Shown piece after piece: positions 59,870 to 64,000 of a DNA stretch of 64,000 nt. Position numbers and translations under genes: made by a program. Source of the stretch: Chryseobacterium sp. ON_d1 (GTDB lineage: Bacteria > Bacteroidota > Bacteroidia > Flavobacteriales > Weeksellaceae). Numbering within the stretch: the stretch's first letter is position 1; each line of letters starts with the position of its first letter. The notes beneath the pieces are model-generated. The model saw nothing but the letters and a program-made list of their open reading frames with translations, did not search any database and was not told where the DNA came from. The stretch is from NCBI RefSeq assembly GCF_006829085.1, contig NZ_BJTC01000003.1, positions 124,001 through 188,000 of the forward strand, read 5' to 3'.

Positions 59870-62114
59870 GGGTTGTTTCGTTTCTGTACTTTTCGATCAC
59901 TTTTCTCTGTTCTTTCGCTACATCGTAGATCAGTTCCAGAATATCCTGGATATTTTTAAGCTCTGTCAGGTGTGATATCTTATCAGGATCTCTTCTGTCT
60001 GTAATATCATTTTCCTCAATCTCAGTTTTTCTTTTCAGCAGCATGTCTTCAATGGAAGAATCTTCAGGCTCAAGACGGCTTTCCATTTTCAGTGTTTCAT
60101 TGATATCATTTCCGTTGAGAAGGGCAGAAGTTTGCTGCATCTCTGCTTCAATCTTTCTGCTCCAGCTTTCAGCATCTATTTCCGGATACTGCTCATTGCT
60201 TTTGGAATATTGAGACAGGGAAGCGGTGTATGCTGTAATAAGATGTGATGTTGCTACAAACTGATGGACAACTTCCAGTTTTTTCTGCTGGTTTTTAGGG
60301 TCAGAAATCATCCTCTGGAAATTATCGGAAAGGTTGGCTAAAGAAATGATGGCATTCTTTCGCTTTACCTTATAATCTTCAAGGTCAAAATTTCCCTTCA
60401 GAAATTTTGAAATCACACTCTGGAAGTAGATGAGGTTATCTGTTGCGGACTTTTTCATCAGGTCCAGATTTTGTGTATGTTCCCAAACGGGCAATACAAT
60501 GTAAGATACCACAAAAGCGATAATTCCGGCAATAGCCGTATCAACAATTCTGTCTTTAAAAATAATATTGACTTTCCCCGGATTCAGAAAATTAAAGCTG
60601 AGGAAAATATAGATGGTCATGAATAAAACTGCCCAGAAATACCGCCCTTTTAAAAAACTGAAACACATGATCATACTGATAAGCAGGATAGCGAATAGCA
60701 GTCCGTTGATATGTATGAAATACAGAATGGCATAAGCAATAACAGCTCCTGCAATGGTTCCGTAAAGACGAAGAAGATTTCTCTGCTTGGTAATGGAATA
60801 GGCAGGTTTCAGAATAGCTGTAATGGTGATTAATATCCAGTAGGTATGCCCCAGTCCCAGAAAATCAAACATAGAAAAAAGATATCCTAACAGCAATGCG
60901 GTTGTAATTCTGATTGCATGGCGGAAATGGGATGATGATAAGGAAATATTATTTCTTAATACCTTAGCGTTAAGCTTAGGTTCATTGGGCATAAATTTCC
61001 TTAAGTCCAGTCCTGTAGATAAACTTTTTGCCAGCTTTATATCCTGTGAAAACACTTTGTAGATTTCGTTGATTTCTTTGGTAATCTCATAAATACGCAT
61101 CAGGATCTGTCGCAGGATCATGAAGTTTTCAAGGTTATCAGGAGAAAGCTGCTTATTTCTGAGTTCGAAATAATTATAATTAAGATTCTTTAATTCCAGT
61201 TCGAGATTGAACATAGGTTTTGCTCTTGTACCGCTTTGAAGAGCAATTCCAATATTGGTAATCTCTTCTGCCAAAAGATTAAGGTAATCATGAATATTGA
61301 CCAGGATCATACTTTCTTCAAAGCTCTGCTGTAACTTTTGATAATCGCTTTCAGAGGTCATCAGCTTTTCATGAAGGTCCATAGAATTCAGGAACATCAA
61401 CATCAGTAAACGGCTGGTTGTTGTAGATTCATTGACGATTGTTCTTGTTTTAAAAACTGTTTCCCTGGTGTCTTCCTGCAGGTTTTTTATTTCAATCTGC
61501 TTGGCAATAACCTGAGTGGTCAGCCTATTAAAATCCGGATTTTTCTGGTAATAACTGGCTTTGATCTTTAAAAATTCGGCAAGCTGAAGATAATTTTCTC
61601 CAATCATCTGGCTTGCCAGTTTATAAGGACGAATTGTTGTTACAATAAGGAATATGAGTAAAAACCATGTACAGCCGGAAGCAAATATCAGCAGGCTTTT
61701 AAAGATATTATTTCCTGTAAGATGTCCGTCAATAAAGATAGCGAGTACAACAAGGGATAGTGAACCTACTGCAGCCAGTCTTTGTCCGTAAACTCCGATA
61801 AGGGAAAAAAACATCCCAAATACGATGATTTCAAGAAGTACCAGTATCTTGATGCTCATCACGAGACTGGCAATGAGCGCTACCAATACAAAACTGCAGA
61901 TTGCAAAGGTAAGAGCATTTCTTCTGCGGATGAAAGGGCCTGGCTGATCTGTGAGAGCTACAAAGCTGGTTCCGAGTGGGAATAGAAAATATTCCATTAA
62001 GATCCCAAAGTGAGCGAGAACTAAACATGGCAGAACAGTAGCTAATGTAATTCTGATCGCAGAATATACATACTGACTGGTTACGAATTTTTTGAGTTCC
62101 GCTGAATAGTTCAT
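59850..62114 (-). CDS. FUSC family membrane protein (YccS/YhfK-like)
   Basis: 754 residues: two sets of membrane helices (about 15-165 and 400-530) with FUSC-type SYRFEYFLFPLGT-like N-terminal and ALLLGYLFSMFDFLGLGHTYWILIT in the second, separated by a soluble coiled region, and a charged C-terminus. These proteins are aromatic-acid or inner-membrane exporter-like. Substrate unknown. A -7 element (62119-62126) lies 4 nt before the ATG, so the message would be leaderless. Confidence 0.87.
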   Translation of the reverse strand: MNYSAELKKFVTSQYVYSAIRITLATVLPCLVLAHFGILMEYFLFPLGTSFVALTDQPGPFIRRRNALTFAICSFVLVALIASLVMSIKILVLLEIIVFGMFFSLIGVYGQRLAAVGSLSLVVLAIFIDGHLTGNNIFKSLLIFASGCTWFLLIFLIVTTIRPYKLASQMIGENYLQLAEFLKIKASYYQKNPDFNRLTTQVIAKQIEIKNLQEDTRETVFKTRTIVNESTTTSRLLMLMFLNSMDLHEKLMTSESDYQKLQQSFEESMILVNIHDYLNLLAEEITNIGIALQSGTRAKPMFNLELELKNLNYNYFELRNKQLSPDNLENFMILRQILMRIYEITKEINEIYKVFSQDIKLAKSLSTGLDLRKFMPNEPKLNAKVLRNNISLSSSHFRHAIRITTALLLGYLFSMFDFLGLGHTYWILITITAILKPAYSITKQRNLLRLYGTIAGAVIAYAILYFIHINGLLFAILLISMIMCFSFLKGRYFWAVLFMTIYIFLSFNFLNPGKVNIIFKDRIVDTAIAGIIAFVVSYIVLPVWEHTQNLDLMKKSATDNLIYFQSVISKFLKGNFDLEDYKVKRKNAIISLANLSDNFQRMISDPKNQQKKLEVVHQFVATSHLITAYTASLSQYSKSNEQYPEIDAESWSRKIEAEMQQTSALLNGNDINETLKMESRLEPEDSSIEDMLLKRKTEIEENDITDRRDPDKISHLTELKNIQDILELIYDVAKEQRKVIEKYRNETTPTPPQS

Positions 62115-62118
62115 ACTA

Positions 62119-62126
62119 CAAAAATA
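62119..62126 (-). promoter_or_regulatory. -7 element of the FUSC gene
   Basis: TATTTTTG on the minus strand, exact TAnnTTTG, only 4 nt from the start codon. Confidence 0.5.
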
Positions 62127-62337
62127 GCTATTGAATTTAAGAAAATCGCCATAAAAAAGATACTTTTATCAACTTAAATGTTATATTTTTTTTAAGTAGG
62201 TTATTGTATCATTTAAAATAAACTGACAGATGAAGCAGATTCATAATGTATTGCTTGACCAGTTTTAACACAACAGCTAACAAATCTTGTTCCATGAATT
62301 CTTATCTTAGATTATCTCAATTTTAAATAATAGTTTT

Positions 62338-63096
62338 ATGAAATTCATTATTAAAAATGTATGCATCATTTTGTGTTCTTTTATCATTTTAAGTTGTAGT
62401 TCACAAAACAAGAACAGTTTTAAAGCAAAGAAAATTTATGAATCAAAAGACTTGGTTATCACTCAGATTTCGGAAAATTCTTTTATACATACTTCTTTTA
62501 AACAGACGAATGATTTCGGGAATGTGCCCTGTAATGGACTGATTGTAAAAGATCACAACGAAACTATTGTTTTTGATACTCCTACTCAGGATAAAAGTTC
62601 AGAAGAGCTGATACGATGGATCAATGAAAAGTTGCATGCTAAGATCAATGCAATTATTCCAACCCATTTTCATGATGACAGTTTAGGAGGATTGATGGCT
62701 TTTCATAAACATAATATTCCCTCTTATTCATATGCTAAAACAATTGAATTAGCCAAAGAGAATAATTTTGTCATTCCTGAGAATGATTTTAATGATTCGT
62801 TGGTTCTGAAAGTGGGAGATAAAGATGTTACAGCGAAATTTTTCGGAGAAGGTCATACCAGAGATAATGTTGTAGGGTATTTTCCAGGTGAAAATATTTT
62901 GTTTGGAGGCTGTTTATTAAAGGAGCTTGAGGCAGGTAAAGGATATTTGGGAGATGCTAATATTTCTGCATGGTCCAAAACCGTTAAGAAAGTTAAAAAA
63001 GAATATCCCAATGTGAAGGTTGTAGTTCCGGGGCATGGAGATTATGGAGATGGAAAGCTCCTTGATTATACCATTGATTTATTCAAAGGTCAATAG
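62338..63096 (+). CDS. Subclass B1 metallo-beta-lactamase, predicted lipoprotein
   Basis: 252 residues. N-terminal lipobox ILSC (Cys20), so it is probably outer-membrane anchored as NDM-1 is. Zinc ligands are complete for subclass B1: His110-Phe-His112-Asp-Asp114, His173 (GEGHTRDN), Cys192 (LFGGC) and His233 (PGHGDYG); the substrate-binding Lys195 and Asn208 are also present. The stretch TIELAKENNF and VVPGHGDYG recall the CfiA/CcrA enzyme of Bacteroides more than the IND or BlaB enzymes of this genus (THSHDD). It should hydrolyse penicillins, cephalosporins and carbapenems. No mobile element is adjacent. Confidence 0.9.
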   Translation: MKFIIKNVCIILCSFIILSCSSQNKNSFKAKKIYESKDLVITQISENSFIHTSFKQTNDFGNVPCNGLIVKDHNETIVFDTPTQDKSSEELIRWINEKLHAKINAIIPTHFHDDSLGGLMAFHKHNIPSYSYAKTIELAKENNFVIPENDFNDSLVLKVGDKDVTAKFFGEGHTRDNVVGYFPGENILFGGCLLKELEAGKGYLGDANISAWSKTVKKVKKEYPNVKVVVPGHGDYGDGKLLDYTIDLFKGQ

Positions 63097-63121
63097 TGAA
63101 TTTTTGCTTTGCAAAGTGAAT
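63096..63121. repeat. Intergenic repeat, GTGAAT...GTGAAT family
   Basis: GTGAATTTTTGCTTTGCAAAGTGAAT directly after the metallo-beta-lactamase stop is similar to the arms of the inverted repeat at 2221-2295; further TTGAC-type words follow to about 63180. Confidence 0.4.
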
Positions 63122-63185
63122 GGTGAATGATTGCAGTCTGTAAAAGAAATTGACAAGCGAAATGGATTGACGATTGACAATTAAT

Positions 63186-63219
63186 AAAAAAGCCTCATTA
63201 CAAAGTATGAGGCTTTTTT
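63186..63219. terminator. Bidirectional terminator
   Basis: AAAAAGCCTCAT / ATGAGGCTTTTT, 8-nt loop, between the converging metallo-beta-lactamase and porV genes. Confidence 0.85.
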
Positions 63220-63235
63220 ATTGCTGTTGTTTTTT

Positions 63236-64000
63236 TTAACGATCTACGTTGGATGTTTCGTCTCCAATGTTCCAGGTAAGACCGAAACGGAGTGTATTAT
63301 CCAGTGCACTGTTGATTTTGGACATATTGATCAGATAGGAAAGATCCAATCCGAAAGAGCGGTATTTTAACCCGACACCTGCTGTAGCAAACTGTCTTGC
63401 TCCCTGCTCTTCACTTTCATGGAAGTAACCTCCTCTTACAGAAAATGCATTGTCATAAGAATATTCTAAAGCACCACTGTACATGATACTGTTTTTATTT
63501 TTGAAAGATTTTCCGATACCAGCCATAGGTCCTACGTTCGGGATCTGGTAAATAGGCTGTCTTGTATTCGGGTCTATTCCTGCGTATTCTGATCCGGGAA
63601 CCAAAAGTTTTGAACCTTCCACAGAAATTCCGATTCTGTTCATATCATCCAGGTACATGTCATATCCAACCCCTAATCTTGCCATGGTAGGAAGATAAGA
63701 TCTTGATTCTTCATTTCCTGTATAATCCAGTTTAGGACCTAAATTCTGAATAGCTAAACCTGCATTCACTTTACCATCATATCCACCGATACTGGAGAAT
63801 CTTGGAGAGTTATAATATGCTGAAACGTCTACCGCAAAACTGTTAGCCGCTTTAAGTGTAGTATCTGTGTTGAATCCTCCGGCTAAATCTGAACGGATGA
63901 ATCTTCCGGTAACAGCTCCGGAGAATGAATCAGAAAGCTTCAAGGCATAGGCAACGTCAATTGAGAATTCGTTTGGTTTTGATGTACCCATTGAAGCAAT
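63236..64000 (-). CDS. porV: Type IX secretion outer-membrane protein PorV, partial (N-terminus beyond right edge)
   Basis: The C-terminal 254 residues of an outer-membrane beta-barrel: SDSFSGAVTGRFIRSDLAGG, VDVSAYYNSPRF, GLAIQNLGPKLDYTG, SMARLG-like LPTMARLGVGYDMY, and the final strand LRFGLTWNIGDE. This matches PorV/LptO, which shuttles T9SS cargo to the attachment complex. The frame is open to the window edge, and the ATG at 63991 is internal. Full-length PorV is about 380-400 residues. It fits the T9SS cargo genes found here at 22651, 52683 and 54259. Confidence 0.85.
   Translation of the reverse strand: MASMGTSKPNEFSIDVAYALKLSDSFSGAVTGRFIRSDLAGGFNTDTTLKAANSFAVDVSAYYNSPRFSSIGGYDGKVNAGLAIQNLGPKLDYTGNEESRSYLPTMARLGVGYDMYLDDMNRIGISVEGSKLLVPGSEYAGIDPNTRQPIYQIPNVGPMAGIGKSFKNKNSIMYSGALEYSYDNAFSVRGGYFHESEEQGARQFATAGVGLKYRSFGLDLSYLINMSKINSALDNTLRFGLTWNIGDETSNVDR

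Noticed and set aside
62338..63096. Calling the metallo-beta-lactamase IND or BlaB
   Set aside because: The zinc-motif context (THFHDDSLGG) and lipobox differ from those enzymes as I remember them; only the subclass is supported.
1..64000. CRISPR arrays, tRNA/rRNA genes, insertion sequences, prophage
   Set aside because: No regular spaced repeats, cloverleaf-like sequences, transposase or phage-like proteins were found on reading.

Overview
The window looks like chromosomal DNA of a Chryseobacterium-type flavobacterium (Bacteroidota, Weeksellaceae). The reasons are: an AT-rich sequence; Bacteroidota promoters (TTG, about 18-21 nt, then TAnnTTTG) in place of Shine-Dalgarno-led genes; a Bat (Bacteroides aerotolerance) operon; type IX secretion signals (T9SS type A C-terminal domains and a partial PorV); a mevalonate-pathway gene; and a microviridin-like peptide cluster of the kind known from Chryseobacterium. 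No rRNA, tRNA, CRISPR, insertion sequence or prophage was recognised.

Layout. 1-2768 (minus): a cut lipoprotein, a serine beta-lactamase-like hydrolase, RlmB and a DinB-fold protein. 3021-10927 (plus): the Bat operon (MoxR ATPase, an inserted GNAT gene, DUF58, a BatD-like membrane protein, BatA, BatB, BatC, BatD), then MarC and a small membrane protein. 12022-16591 (minus): isochorismate synthase, a hotdog thioesterase, an acyltransferase, a possible 20-residue peptide gene, and a PadR regulator with its PspC membrane protein. 16592-25924: a conserved intergenic element, an XAC2610-like secreted protein, an HD hydrolase, a peptidase-like secreted protein, a cobalamin riboswitch in front of an acyl-CoA thioesterase, a minimal ABC unit, a GEVED/T9SS protein and MutS2. 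26285-33209: GNAT, acyltransferase 3, Ung, lipoproteins, DUF456, MscS channel and PdxJ. 33304-36738: an esterase, then two graspetide precursors and two ATP-grasp ligases. 36996-45954: epimerase, acyl-CoA ligase, MvaD, EEP hydrolase, VOC, TauE/DUF1634, DUF1543 and PurK. 46073-64000: a secreted protein with a JAMM-like motif, a cation/proton antiporter, an esterase, a DMT exporter, PurE, two tandem BspA-like T9SS cargo proteins, YiaA, AhcY, a phosphopantetheinyl transferase, a FUSC protein, a lipidated subclass B1 metallo-beta-lactamase and PorV (cut by the right edge).

The most striking parts are: (1) the graspetide cluster, whose precursors carry tandem 8-residue Thr/Asp units ahead of a TMKYPSDGD core; (2) the B12 riboswitch placed upstream of a hotdog thioesterase rather than a B12 transport or synthesis gene; and (3) the B1 metallo-beta-lactamase, which has a lipobox and a CfiA-like sequence. 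All functions are read from sequence motifs and recalled family knowledge; no database search was possible.
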